Assembly (NCBI GenBank): GCA_964017235.1
Contig: OZ024936.1
Span: 33,316,040 to 33,380,039 of the forward strand
Length of the DNA: 64,000 nucleotides
Reading direction: 5' to 3'
From: Sabellastarte sp. h YS-2021
Lineage: Eukaryota > Annelida > Polychaeta > Sabellida > Sabellidae
Shown here: piece after piece, positions 33,965 to 45,089 of the stretch
Position numbering within the stretch: the first letter of the stretch is position 1
Layout of the letters: every line of letters begins with the position of its first letter
Made by a program: the position numbers and the translations under genes
Notes under the pieces: model-generated
Told to the model about the DNA's origin: nothing
Seen by the model: the letters and a program-made list of their open reading frames with translations, nothing else
The model's database searches: none

Positions 33965-36900
33965 CTACAGCAGCAACTGTGCATCATCTACCTCCACTAC
34001 TTCAGAACTGTTGGGCATGGTTTTGATCTCCCCTCCTGTAGCAGGCTGTACTGGGCTGGACACGGGACCAGCTCCTGCTGTTGTGCCTGTGTTCCCTGTA
34101 AAGAACTGGGGAGCCTGGTTTTGTGAAGGAGATTTGGATGATTCTTGGGCCGGGATTTCGCCATCTTGCGTGCCTGTGGTAAAGAGTTGCAAGGGATTAA
34201 AGCAGTCTATGTATAATATTCAATCATTCTCACTAGATATATACTTACTACATTAGCTGTTTGCCAATATTAAATGTGCAATGCATATTAAAACTGGCCA
34301 ATTATGAAGTTTCACTGTATCCTTCTGGCATGACACAGTGATGTTGTACAACACTCTCCTCCTATCTCAGAAGTCATATTTTTCAATATTGGCTTACGTT
34401 ACTCAACTACCTGCTGTGATATGGCATACTCACAGTACCAATAGCTACGTTACTTTCAATAAATCAAATCACAACTGAAAATTTAATCAATATTTCACAC
34501 CTTAATCTAGGAAGTAAATACATAAGGAAAAGTCCATAAAACAAATGAGCTTACTATGCACCACACCCTGCGCTCTGGCTGTGTTTTCATTCCGTACTTT
34601 CACAATACGGATGATGACAAAAGCAGTTGCCCCCACAATGATAGCAAATCCAAACAGAGAACCAATCACTATTACTGCAATACGCCCAGCGTCTAAGCCT
34701 TGATCATCACCTTTATGAGTGGGAGCTTCTTCTGTGGAACATACCAGAATAATTAACACAATGTTCTGTGTGAATGAAAGAGGCATTAACGTTTTCCTTT
34801 TTAGCTACTAAGCTTGCATACTGAAAATCAATTATAAGTGAAATATAAGTGATATATTTAGTAGAAACTGGTCAGTAAAATAACTATAGTGAATTTGGTA
34901 AATATACACGCAAACTGGTGACATTTTCTTACCAAAATTGTCAATCGTATGTCATATTGTATTTTATGCTGAGTGCAACATCTCCTTTGACCACAGGATT
35001 CAAAGCACTACTTGACTCCTTCTGTCTCTACAAGTCAAACCCAAGCCTTGTAGTGACTGATATTCCCCTAACTGCAAAACAGTTAATCTACAACCCAGAG
35101 ATTTTCAAGGCTACTAATAGTTCTGGAGATGGTCCAAATTATGGAAGATCAATAAATGTCAAAAATGTATATCTAACTGCAGAGAATAAAGTTTACCTGC
35201 AATTTTATAGGCCATCTTGACGCTTTGAACTAAATCCGGATTACTGGTGTTGAAGTCTACATAGAGGCATCTGCCTCTAGAAACTGTTTTGCTGGAATGC
35301 CAGTTTTCACAGATAGTGTGCAGTAAGGTTCCCTTAGCTGAAAAGTAAACAGGTATTCCATTTAGTCATGTGGTCCTCACCTATGTGAATATGGCAAGAA
35401 ATAGGATTTATTGAGCGACTGATTGTTAGAGATAGAGGGTTAAAAATTCCAATTTGACTAATTTTACAGAGGTGAAACAATACATAGAGAATTTGATCAT
35501 CAAATATATCATGTTACAGTATATCTTAAGTTCACATTAGTACAAATTATTCAATGAGTGTTAGCTGGCTCCTTAGTATAGTGTATAGCATATTATTTTC
35601 CCTGCTTGGGAATTTAGGGTTTATGGACTTAAGTGAGAAATGTAGAAAAATATCCTTCTATACACATTGTTTCAAACATATGAATCACGTTGTATCAACA
35701 ACATTATGAATAATTTAATCAAACCAATCAATAAGATTAGCTTTTCATTACTTACCTGAGTCTCCATTGTGAATGTTCACCATGAAACGTCCAGAGCTGC
35801 ATCCGCTAAATATATGAATTTCTTCGGCATACACCTCCACTCTCTGCCCTTCATCTGCTTCTATGATCCAACATGAGTGCTTGTTACTGTTATAAAATAC
35901 AGGAAAACTTAGAACAAAGCAAACTAAAGAGAAATACATGGTATTCGTATTTAAAACTGCATTTTAGCATTAAAAGTAAATGCCCACCCAAATTTGAACT
36001 CGACAGTTTTTGAGTTATAAGGACAAGATGGTGTACAGACAGAAGGGCAGAAACACGGGACGAAACAGATTACAATAGCATTCTCCTATCACCGAGAGTT
36101 AATACGACAAAATAAGATCAACGCATGTACTTCAAAATTGTCACTAGAATAAATGAAAAATTTCACTTGGGGACCAAATTTGCAAAGGCAGTGTTTTGAG
36201 AAAATCAATTTGCCAATGGCCAATTTGGTGAAGGGCCACCTTTCACTATCTGCCAATGGCTGAGTGTTTAATGGGTCCAGTATCTGGATCATCTTTGTGG
36301 TAGTAGGTTTAAAGATAGCTCATGACAGGTTTTGGGAATCATTGAGGACCTGTCCGGGCATGTCCTTAGCTATTCAAAAATAAATCTCTAAACTTTTACT
36401 GCAACAGGTTATGAAAATACATGATGTGTAAACAAACACATTTCAAGTAAACAGTCATAAAAATACATACTCTTGGTATGACAAGAGGTAATTTCCAAAT
36501 GGTTATTTAATTTTGAGGGAGCCTTAAAATTTCTGTATACGCGCACAGATTTTAATTTATCTTGCCTGTACCCAATAAAACTATAATCCAGACAACTTAG
36601 ACAAATCATACCAGTCTCCTTAAAAAATGGGCCATTCAACTGAGACAGCTCTTCTGTCCAGTACTTGGATAAGTCAGACAAGATCCTGAGCAGGCGGTTT
36701 GACTCTGATTTTTCGTGGTCTTCTCCATGGAGATGACGCTTTCAATACTAGATATTGAAAAGGCTGCTTTTGTGCTGTTGCACTTTAGAGTCAGCTTTAT
36801 AAAGGGAAAGTTAAGTGCTATAAAAATCCAATTTAGATTAAATTAGATGTTTGGCGACAAATGAATAATTTGCATGAAGAACCTTGATTTTTAGTTGGTA

Positions 36901-39900
36901 AAAAGTCACAAAACTCACTTTTCATCGGAACCTCTGAAATAGGTGTCGAGGACAAAATACTGGGCCTCTGAAGTGGCTTGCAGTCTGTTAAGGTCCACAC
37001 AGGTGTCTCCAATAGCTATACAAAGAGTCATCAAAATATGCGGAGATGCTCCAGGAAATAGAACACTGATTGCACTAAATCATTTTAAAGAAAATGAGTA
37101 CACTATATCATTATGGTCATACTAATTCTACTAAATTCTTAGGTTAATACTGAATTTACTTAATATATATGCACTGATTGTACTAAGTAATTATGTATAC
37201 ACTGTAATACATCATTATGAACAAACTAATTGCCCTGAATCATTTACTATGTAAACACTGATAATAGTAAATCATTATGAAAAATAGCATCAGAGCCTGG
37301 TGGAATAGTTCTCAACACCATGAGATATAGAAGTAGTGAAACAGTACAAAGACTGAGATACTTTTAGAGCAGTATCAGTTATATAAAGCTCGAAATAATG
37401 TTTAAGTAGAGAAAATAACATGTAAGAGAAAGTTGACCTTGATTTGACCTGTTACCTTGCCGTAGTGACCTTGACCTATAAAATCTTGTCCGTTCTATAT
37501 CTCGGATACCGTAAGGTGTAGGAAGTTGATACTAGGTAGGGACATTGGTTGGGGCTTGCAGGTGTGCAACATCATGGTGTGACCTTGATTTGAACTTTGA
37601 CTTTACCAAAGTGACCTTGACTTTTAAAATCTTGTCCGGGCTATATCTTGGAAACTGTAATGTGTAGGAAGTTGATACTTAGTAGGGACATTGGTAACGG
37701 GTCATAGGTGTGCAATCTCATGGAGTGATCTTGTCATGGAATTATATCTCAGAAACAGTAATGTGCAGGAAGTTGATACTTTGTAGGGACATTGGTTAGG
37801 AGTAGTAGGTGTGCAACGTCATAGTGTGACCTCAATATGACCTCGGATATTGCCATGGTGACCTTGACCTATAAATTCTTGTCTGGGTTATATCTTGGCA
37901 ACCGTAAGTTGTAGGAAGTTGATACTTGATAGGGACACTGGTCTGGGATTGTAGGTGTGCAGCGTCATTGAGTGACCTTGATTTGACCTTTGACCTTGCA
38001 GTAGTGGCCTCGAACTATAAAATCTTGTCCGGGCTATATCTCGGAAACTGTTAAGTGTAGGAAGTTGATACTTGATAGATATATTTTGTAGAGACATTGG
38101 TGAAGGGGTGTAGGTGTGCATCATGGTGTTATCTTTAACTTTGGCCCTGCCAAAGTGTGTTCACCTGCCATATTTGAGACATGTTTATCTGGTAACAAAG
38201 ATATATGGATCGATGCAACTGATTATTATGTGTATGTTTAGTAATGAAATACATATTTTTTCACATGAAGGAAAGCGAAATAGTGTCATTACATTTATTT
38301 ATTTATTTTGTCATTTGAGTTTGTGTTACATCCACCAATAAACATATAGCAATGAATAAGAATGGTTAAAGCTTCCCATTAATAGTTATGAACTCAAGAG
38401 CAGTGCGCACGGACTCACAACCTATCCAAGAATGCAGCATTAGTCATTAAGTACATGGAGGTTGTATAAACTGTCACTGTGTGCACACTGACTATACTAT
38501 GGCTTTAATGTAGCTAATTTCACTTCGGGTGGACAAAACTCCGGAGAAAGAGTTCCATAGAAATTATCACAACGTAAAACACATTAAAAGTAATATTTAT
38601 TTATTTATTCAATTTTAATTAATCAATTATACATTAAAATGAAAACACCGGTCGGCTATAACTATGCAATAACCAAAAAAACAAAACAAAAACAAAAGTG
38701 CATTGTGGATGGATACTGATTATTTAGTGCTGGTCTGGGCATTTTACAGAATCTGTTCAGTGAATGATTCTGTTTATTTGCTTTGGAACTTGTCTGAAGA
38801 AAGCAGGCTGGTTGGTGATCTCTTTGAAATGGTCATGCAAATTTTATTTTCCAAGTGTAATAAATTATTGAACTGCCTAACTTGCTAATTACCAATAGAA
38901 GCGTGCACCCCACATGAAAAAAAAATATTAAAGCACTTTTATTTTATATAAATTTTTTATGTCTACCTGAATTTAATGTGATTGTTTAACAAAGAATAAA
39001 TATCATGTGTTTTAATTCATCTAGAATTACAACTCTGGGGTTTTGTCCACCCCACTTGAAATTAGCTCCCGCAGTTTTGTTTGTTGTTGCTTGCCACAGG
39101 AGGTAAGTATGGTTATAGTGTAAGTATGTAGCTACTAATGTTAGCAATTATGTGTTACATGAAGTAGTTGAAGATGAGTAATCCACAAAGGTTGGGCCAC
39201 AGCCTTTTATTTTACAGACAATACTACAATGACGGTAAATGCTAAAAGTTAAGGGTTAAACTACACGTGTATGACGTAAAAGGCACAACAAAAGATGTAA
39301 ATTACTCAAAGCAAATAAACCAAAAAATCAGACCAAACAAAAGACTGATGGTGTGTAGTTTTACAGGAGCTGCCTCCACAGAATGGAACAAACTCCCTAT
39401 TTATAGAGTCATCAGAACCATGGAAAGTATCACTAGATTAAAAAATAGCTCAAGACTTGCCTATTCAACTTAGCCTTATCCTCAAGCACAGCCTATCTTC
39501 TCTATTGGACGCTTACACTGACACTGGCCTCTTTCTGGAACTGGACTTTTCCTTTCTGGACATCAGCACCTTAGAGGATGGTTACATCAATTTTGGTGCT
39601 TTATAAATATTTCTTCTTACTAACTACTTACTGTGTTTACATTCTGTATAATTACTTTCAGGTGGAAGTTACTATGTGTATGATGCCTCTCTGGGATTTT
39701 TGCCCGGAAATAAACCATGCTATCTGAGTTTATTGCTTACGCAGACCTACTCCTCTGGTCCTTCGACTGTACGAGTACTAGAGAATAGAGGTCTCCTGTC
39801 CCAAATTTCTCCTATTTCAGAAAAAGGTTAAAATCACATCTCTTCAAAAAGACAGTCCCATCTTAGCATACACTCTATCCGGCGTCTCTGTGGTACTGGA

Positions 39901-40165
39901 CTTGACTATGGATAGATGATTTTTTTTAATTGGATTTTGGTGTTGCGCCTTAGAGTCTGCCTGGCAGAAAATAAGCGCCATAAAAGTACAGGATATAATA
40001 GAATAGAGCAATAACATAACTGCATTATGGGACATATAGCTACATTTAAAGTATATTTTACATTCTTTTTTCCTATTTACATACTTTTTCCTTAACATCA
40101 TATATTTAATACTCACTGTAACAGATAAAACTACAAAAGCATCCCAACAAAAACATAAACTCCAT
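33965..40165 (-). CDS. CUB-domain type I membrane protein, copy B (six exons)
   Basis: Coding exons are 40165-40117, 37015-36919, 35886-35756, 35337-35197, 34731-34555 and 34173-33965, giving 267 residues with the same intron phases as copy A. Residues 1-16 are the signal peptide (MEFMFLLGCFCSFICY). Residues 22-137 are the CUB domain with C22, C54, C78 and C102, plus an extra Cys at 116. Residues about 155-182 are the membrane helix, followed by a 65-85 residue tail. Exon length differences from copy A are multiples of three (100/97, 134/131, 180/177, 221/209), and exons 1 and 4 are equal. All introns are GT-AG. The tail ends DDAQLLL, an acidic dileucine endocytosis-type motif, in place of the PPxY end of copy A. 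The EGF segment of the last CUB strand is changed to QSV. Intron 1 is 3.1 kb, four times that of copy A, because of repeats. Confidence 0.85.
34970..35110 (+). repeat. Dispersed repeat in intron 4 of gene B
   Basis: ACAGGATTCAAAGCACTA and ATTCCCCTAACTGCAAAACA match 8,510-8,640, which lies outside gene A and not in its intron 4. The position differs between blocks, so this is a dispersed repeat rather than part of the duplication. The plus-strand open frame over it is not considered a gene. Confidence 0.5.
37285..37430 (+). repeat. Dispersed repeat R, copy 1 (intron 1 of gene B)
   Basis: Words AAAATAGCATCAGA, ATGAGATATAGAAGTAGTGA, AACAGTACAAAGA and AATAATGTTTAAGTA appear in the same order and orientation at 51,450-51,620. 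Both copies lie next to a satellite-cored element. Confidence 0.6.
37430..38228 (-). mobile_element. Satellite-cored element, reverse orientation
   Basis: About five units of a repeat near 145 bp, each with GACCTATAAAATCTTGTCCG, GGCTATATCTCGGAAAC, GTAGGAAGTTGATACTTG and GGGACATTGGTT. The array ends at 38,150-38,225 in a unique border (GTGTTCACCTGCCATATTTG, ATATATGGATC) that is the complement of the border at 51,720-51,800. Central satellite plus unique ends is the layout of bivalve pearl/HINE non-autonomous Helitron-like elements; the family match is inferred from layout only. The opposite end is missing. Confidence 0.6.
38512..39067. mobile_element. MITE with terminal inverted repeats of about 35 bp
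   Basis: The left end begins AGCTAATTTCACTTCGGGTG and continues GACAAAACTCCGGAG. The right end, reverse complemented, begins AGCTAATTTCAAGTGGGGTG and continues GACAAAACCCCAGAG. The 556-bp interior is AT-rich without coding frames. No target duplication was identified. It lies in intron 1 of gene B and is absent from gene A. Confidence 0.7.
39260..39990 (+). pseudogene. Two LINE ORF2 C-terminal/3' tail fragments
   Basis: The first (39,267-39,473) reads VCSFTGAASTEWNKLPIYRV and SITRLKNSSRLAYST, the usual C-terminal block of CR1-like ORF2. The second (about 39,815-39,990) has LKSHLFKKTVPS followed by the 3' tail GGTGTTGCGCCTTAGAGTC and GCGCCATAAAAG. Both are non-coding relics within intron 1 of gene B. 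Confidence 0.6.
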
Positions 40166-40169
40166 GTCT

Positions 40170-41039
40170 TATACTTCACACTAAGCCTTTCCTGTGCTGG
40201 CTGAAATATTCTTACGATATAAAATGTTTGTATATATAGATATTACATTCAAATGATACATAAATCAATAAATTTGTCAGACTGTTGATTTCATATTGTC
40301 ATATTCCTTGCTCACCGTTTGTATTTGTCAATGCCAATTCAGTTTTCTGATTATTCTGATTCATTGATTTATTGGGCCTTGGTTAACATGATCAAAATTA
40401 AACCATAGATTTCTTGATGTGGAAAACTGCCAGTATGAATTTCACCTGTTTGTCTTCACACAACCTCTACTTTTTGTAAATACATGTTGCATAATCACGT
40501 TTTCATAATTTAATATAATATCATTCCTGTTCAGAGTTTTGTCTTACATCATACACTAGCATTCTAGAAATTTCAAGATTTGTCCTGACCTTGATCATTC
40601 AAATCCAGGAAGTAAGAAATATTTTGAGTTACATTATTAGATATACATAATTAGATAAAAATGTTAAGTAAAGTTTGACCTTTAAGTGGCTGAGCGTAAA
40701 TTAATTTACAGAACATCTTGGGGTGGCCTTTAAATATTTTTAAATTCAAGTAAGATGTATAAGAATTTACAACTGAAAGAGCACCTTATACTAAATCCAC
40801 ATGGAAAATGGTTACCCAATACGCCATAACAGTAGAAACCACGTAGGCTTAAATTACTCATAGGTTATTTTAACCATGAAGTTGTTAACAGTTAATCATT
40901 GAATTAGCCAGTTTTATGAATTAAAGTATACAAACAGTGATAAACAATTAATACAGTGATAGAACACAGTAAAATATATCAAGCTACATGTAAAATGGTG
41001 TAAAATAGCAATAGGAGAATATTTCCTATACATTACCGA
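40170..41039. other. 5' flank of gene B, block 2
   Basis: The first 400 bases align with 7,770-8,230 (for example TTTCCTG followed by GCTGAAATATT, and TTGATTTAT followed by TTGGTTAACAT). No gene is visible. The match ends near 40,600 before the Harbinger element. Confidence 0.5.
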
Positions 41040-41253
41040 CATTTTCCTACACATACCGACTGGTTCCCAGGATGCCTCAGGCCTCCTGGAACTAAGCCCC
41101 GACTAAGTCCCCGCGTCCTGAGGCCTCCTCAGGCATCCTCAGTCTTCCCCAGACCACGATGGCTGATTCTTGTTTTGCAAAATAACTATCTGGGTATATA
41201 TATATATAAATTCCGTTATCTAATCATCATTATCTTTCTAGGAACACAGCAGG

Positions 41254-42534
41254 ATGCCACCTTTTAATGGAAGACAGCTTCAACAACAACTTAGGGCTTT
41301 TTTAGTTTTTATTCAGTTACATATAATGATGTATTTGCTATTTCTATGTCGACCACAGCAACCACCACCAGCACCACCTCAACCACCACCACTACCAGCA
41401 GCCAGACAGAGACCTAAAAGAAGGCACAACATGTGGGTCAGGCCATGGCTACTACAGAGAAAGGAGAGGGGGCCTACCACAACATTATGGCTGAACTGTA
41501 TGCCACAGACATTCCAGGGTTCACCAATTACATGAGGATGACCCCAGAATTCTTTGAAATGATAAAGACCAGACTGGAACCACATCTAGCCAGGCAGGCC
41601 ACCAACTAAAGGGCTCCAATCAGTGTTGAGGAGAAGTTAGCCCTCACCATCAGATATCTGGCCACTGGAGAGTAATACACATCATTATCCTGTCAGTTCA
41701 GGGTTGGCAGATCCACCATCTCCAAGTTTCTACCAGAGGTCTGCAGGGCTATCCAGGATGAGTTCACCAGAGAGTACCTTAGATATCCTACTACTCCAGA
41801 TGAGTGGAAAGAACTGGAGAGGAAATTTAGGATCAGGTGGAATGTTCCACATGCCCTGGGAGCCCTTGATGGAAAGCATGTGGCCCTGAAGAAACCCAAG
41901 AACACTGAAACCCTGTACCACAACTACAAGGGGTTCTTTTCAATAGTAATGTTGGCCTTGGTAGATGGGCAGTACAGGTTCAGATGGGTGGATGCTGGTA
42001 CAGCTGGATCTTGCTCAGATACCCAGATATTTAATGCCTGTCGGCTGAAGAGGAAGATTGAGGATGGCAGGATAAGCTTCCCTTACCCAGCACCTATAAC
42101 CCAGGGTGGTCGAGATGTCCCCTACTTCATCCTGGCAGATGATGCGTTTACCCTGAAGACCTGGCTGATGAAACCCTATGGCAGAAGGATGTTAACCAGA
42201 GAGGAAAGGATTGCCAACTACAGAATATCAAGGGGCAGGAGAGTTGTTGAAAATGCTTTTGGCATCCTGGTCTCAAGATCCAGCAACAGTCAGGGAAGTG
42301 GTGTTTACCTGTGTGGTTCTGCACAACATACTGAGAAGCCAGTATCAAGGTCAACATGGTGGTCAAGAGCCTGGAGATGATGATGATGTGCCCGGTGATT
42401 GTCGATTGATTGGTTGTGCTGCTTGTGGTGGTCCAGACAGAAACCCTGCTAGAGAAGCCAAAAGACAGAGGGATTACCTCAAGGACTACTTCAATAATGA
42501 GGGAGCAGTGGCCTGGCAAGATGGCAGAATATAA
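41254..42534 (+). pseudogene. Harbinger transposase (DDE superfamily 4), inactive
   Basis: The start (MPPFNGRQLQQQ) leads into a proline-rich segment and RPKRRHNMWVRPWL. A frameshift at the G-run near 41,468-41,472 follows, then GFTNYMRMTPEFFEMI, a TAA at 41,607-41,609, IRYLATGE, a TAA at 41,673-41,675, FRVGRSTISKFLPEVCR, WNVPHALGALDGKHVALKKP (first Asp), NYKGFFSIVMLALVDGQYRF, FILADDAFTLKTWLM (second Asp), NYRISRGRRVVENAFGIL (Glu). A deletion with frameshift then leads into VREVVFTCVVLHNILR and the C-terminus ending at 42,534. The catalytic DDE triad is present, but two stops and two frameshifts prevent expression. The enzyme family cuts and pastes Harbinger DNA, usually with 3-bp targets. 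Confidence 0.85.
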
Positions 42535-42656
42535 CTCATGCTGCAGTAACCAGTCCTTTTCAGGACTAATAACCAGTCCTTTTCAGGACTACCAAATATT
42601 CCAAAAACAATTAATCAGCTGTGCTTGTTCCAAATATCACAAACATTTCCCAACAT

Positions 42657-42990
42657 AAGTCACCCACCCAACAAACAGACAAACCCAATGCCCAACAAAA
42701 GTCACCCACTAACAAACAGACAAACCCAATTCCCGACAGAAGTCACACACCCAACAAACAGACAAACCCAATGCCCTACCGAAGTCACCCAACTAACAAA
42801 CAGACAAACCCAGTGCCTGACAGAAGTCACGCACCCAACAAACAGACAAACCCAATGCCTTACAGAAGTCACCCAACTAACAAACAGACAAACCCAATGC
42901 CCAACAGAAGTCACGCACCCAACAAACAGACAAACCCAGTGCCCAGCAAAAGTCACCCAACTGAAAAACAGACAAACCCAGTGCTAAACA
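42657..42990 (+). repeat. Tandem repeat, 42-bp unit, eight copies, 84-bp super-repeat
   Basis: Each unit runs AGTCACCCAACTAACAAACA, then GACAAACCCAATGCC, then GACAGA. Odd and even copies alternate between CACGCACCCAAC and CACCCAACTAAC, so an 84-bp dimer was amplified. As 42 is a multiple of three, long open frames appear in several phases on both strands. These are not genes. Confidence 0.85.
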
Positions 42991-43187
42991 TAATTCTCAA
43001 AAAAAAACACAAACATATATTATGAAAGCTACACCCTAAAATTTGACTTACATTTGACTAAAATTTTTTCCTTTACTGAAAATCTTAAAATTAAATTCTT
43101 TTACTCCACGAATATTTAGAAAATATAACCACCAAACTGGTTCTCTTTACAATAATGGAAGATTATGTTTACAAAATAGTTTGTCAG

Positions 43188-43290
43188 TTCTTTGGTTTGG
43201 GTTCTATGTGCTATTGGGTTTGTCTGTTTCTTGGTTGGTGGTTATGTTTGGTATTGGGTTTGTGTGTTTGTTAGTTGGTAGCTATGTGAT
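43188..43290 (-). repeat. Inverted diverged copies of the 42-bp unit
   Basis: TATTGGGTTTGTCTGTTTCT and TATTGGGTTTGTGTGTTTGT, followed by TTGGTTGG and TAGTTGG, are the complement of the 42-bp unit. About two units face the array 200 bp away, so the two could pair. Confidence 0.65.
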
Positions 43291-43768
43291 AATGCCTTTT
43301 AACTCTAGGGGTGGTGTAAGTGTTGCACTTTTTTATTACATATTTTAACCTATCCCATGGATTTTAAGCTAAAAATGGGCTGATTATTGGTCATATTGGG
43401 AGTTTATTTATTTTAATTTTTTTTCTATGTGGCCTTTTTTCATTATGTGTAGTACCATGGGTTATTTGTTTCATGTTTGGGGTGGTGTGGGTGTTTTTTT
43501 TTTTGTGATAAGTATTTGTACTGAACTGTTATGTTTTGAGAGGGGAATTTTAATAACGTGCAGCTTAATAATTGTTTTTGGAATATTTTGGTGGCCCTGA
43601 AAAGGGCCTGGCAGGTCAAAGACCCACCCTGACTGGATTGCTACTAAGGAGGCTGCTGCTGTTGAGGCGATGCTGTGGTGGTGATAGTGAAGAGTTGCGG
43701 CTGCTGCTGCTGAGGCGGCTCAATGATCTGTGTTGATGTCAGATCTGGTAACTGGCTTAGTATTCCAC

Positions 43769-44905
43769 TTAGGTTGTGTCTACCTGTACTGTTAGAACTG
43801 ATGTAGGGTTTCCAAAGCCAATGGGCCTGGGTGTGTAGTAGATGTAATTGCTGCTAGCTGCTGCTTGGGTGGAACTAGACACCTGTTGAGTGGTTGTTGG
43901 CAGTATCCCGACCCTCTGGGACTCTGTGGTGATAGTGGCTGATCTTCTAGGTAGTGGTTGATGTCTACGGTTGCTCTTAATGGTTTCAATGTCTCTAAAA
44001 ATCCTACCCTTGAGGTCCCCAAACTCCTCTTGGGTCATCTTTTCAGCCTCTGATGCCACATAGTCGAAGAAGGTCTGCCTGTCTGACTTCTGCTGCAGGA
44101 AACCTGAGATCAATGTCCTCATCTGGTCAAAGTGCTCGAGTATCTTGGAGGCTGTTGAAACTGGTGTAGATGTGAACATAGGTTGACTCCTAGTCTCCCT
44201 CAAGACACTGGACTCAAGGTGTTCTGTATCAGATGTAGATCCACGAGATTCGTCCTGCTTGCTGGTGTTTGGACTGGCTTTGAACCCTGAGCTTCTGCTG
44301 GCCCCCTTGCGTCTGATGTGGGTCTTCAGGAAACCCATCTGCTGGTAGGCCCAGGACTGTCTCTTGATCATCTCCCTTGGTTCTTGGCCAGATTGTAGCT
44401 TGGAGAGCTTGTCATAACGTGTTCTCTGGCATTCGAACCATCTTCTGACAGCAAAGGGCTGGAACTTCAGTTCTGCAGAGATTTCTGCCCAGAGAGCCTC
44501 CTTCTTCTGTCTGTCATGGAAACGTGCATGCTCCTTGTCGTACAGCTCTGGATGCTCCTTCACAAACTCCCCAATTGCAGTTTCTTGGCTGTCAGTGAAT
44601 GTGGCACAGACCCTGGCTCTCTTGGCTCCCGAGTGACTCTCTGAATCTTCTTCACACCTCTCATCTTCTTCGCAAGCTTCCTCAGTAACTTTCAAACGTT
44701 CCTCTGTCTCTTCTGTACCCTCCTCTGTCCTCTCCTCAGTTCTTTCCTCACTCCTTTTCTCCATCCTCTCCTCCAACTCTCCACCTTCCAACTCCCTCTC
44801 CTCTTGCCTCTCATCCATCTTCTTCTTTCCTCTCTTTCCTCCTTTCTTTTTCCTCATAACTCCAGTCAATGTAAAAAAAAAAGTTAAAGAATTAAAATGT
44901 GTCAC
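43769..44905 (-). CDS. Harbinger accessory DNA-binding protein (MADF/Myb-like)
   Basis: This is an intact frame of 378 residues from the first ATG. The ATG at 44,857 (MRKKKGGKRGKKKMD) gives 362 residues and starts with a basic nuclear-localisation-like stretch, so it is the likelier start. A strongly acidic and basic Glu/Arg-rich segment follows (residues about 30-95). The conserved domain covers about residues 105-170 (IGEFVKEHPELYDKEHA, ALWAEISAELKF, VRRWFECQRTRYDKL). It fits the MADF/Myb-like trihelix pattern with spaced Trp and Phe residues, found in the second protein of PIF/Harbinger transposons, which brings transposase to the nucleus and DNA ends. The C-terminus is Ser/Thr/Gln rich. 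It is the only undamaged protein of this element. Confidence 0.75.
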   Translation of the reverse strand: MTHFNSLTFFFTLTGVMRKKKGGKRGKKKMDERQEERELEGGELEERMEKRSEERTEERTEEGTEETEERLKVTEEACEEDERCEEDSESHSGAKRARVCATFTDSQETAIGEFVKEHPELYDKEHARFHDRQKKEALWAEISAELKFQPFAVRRWFECQRTRYDKLSKLQSGQEPREMIKRQSWAYQQMGFLKTHIRRKGASRSSGFKASPNTSKQDESRGSTSDTEHLESSVLRETRSQPMFTSTPVSTASKILEHFDQMRTLISGFLQQKSDRQTFFDYVASEAEKMTQEEFGDLKGRIFRDIETIKSNRRHQPLPRRSATITTESQRVGILPTTTQQVSSSTQAAASSNYIYYTPRPIGFGNPTSVLTVQVDTT

Positions 44906-45089
44906 CTAACTGTAAAATTTGCCCTAAGCTCAAGTATATTATATGATATTTAAAACAACTGAAAACCCCTGCAAAAAAACAGTGACACACGTCTCTCAGT
45001 AGCCAACCAGTCAGTAACAACGAGAACATGTGCGCGGTTGCTTATATAGTCTCAGACCCCCTCATTGCCTCGTTTTAATTTCCGACGCA

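Noticed and set aside
34918..35220. Plus-strand open frame of 100 codons
   Set aside because: It overlaps a minus-strand CUB exon and a dispersed repeat; the matching segment at 8.5 kb does not keep the frame.
42657..42990. CRISPR-like array
   Set aside because: There are no variable spacers; the whole unit is repeated, and the genome is eukaryotic.
42621..43025. Three long open frames (82-134 codons) over the repeat
   Set aside because: They are caused by a 42-bp unit with length divisible by three; peptides such as SHPTNKQTNP are translation of a satellite, open on both strands.
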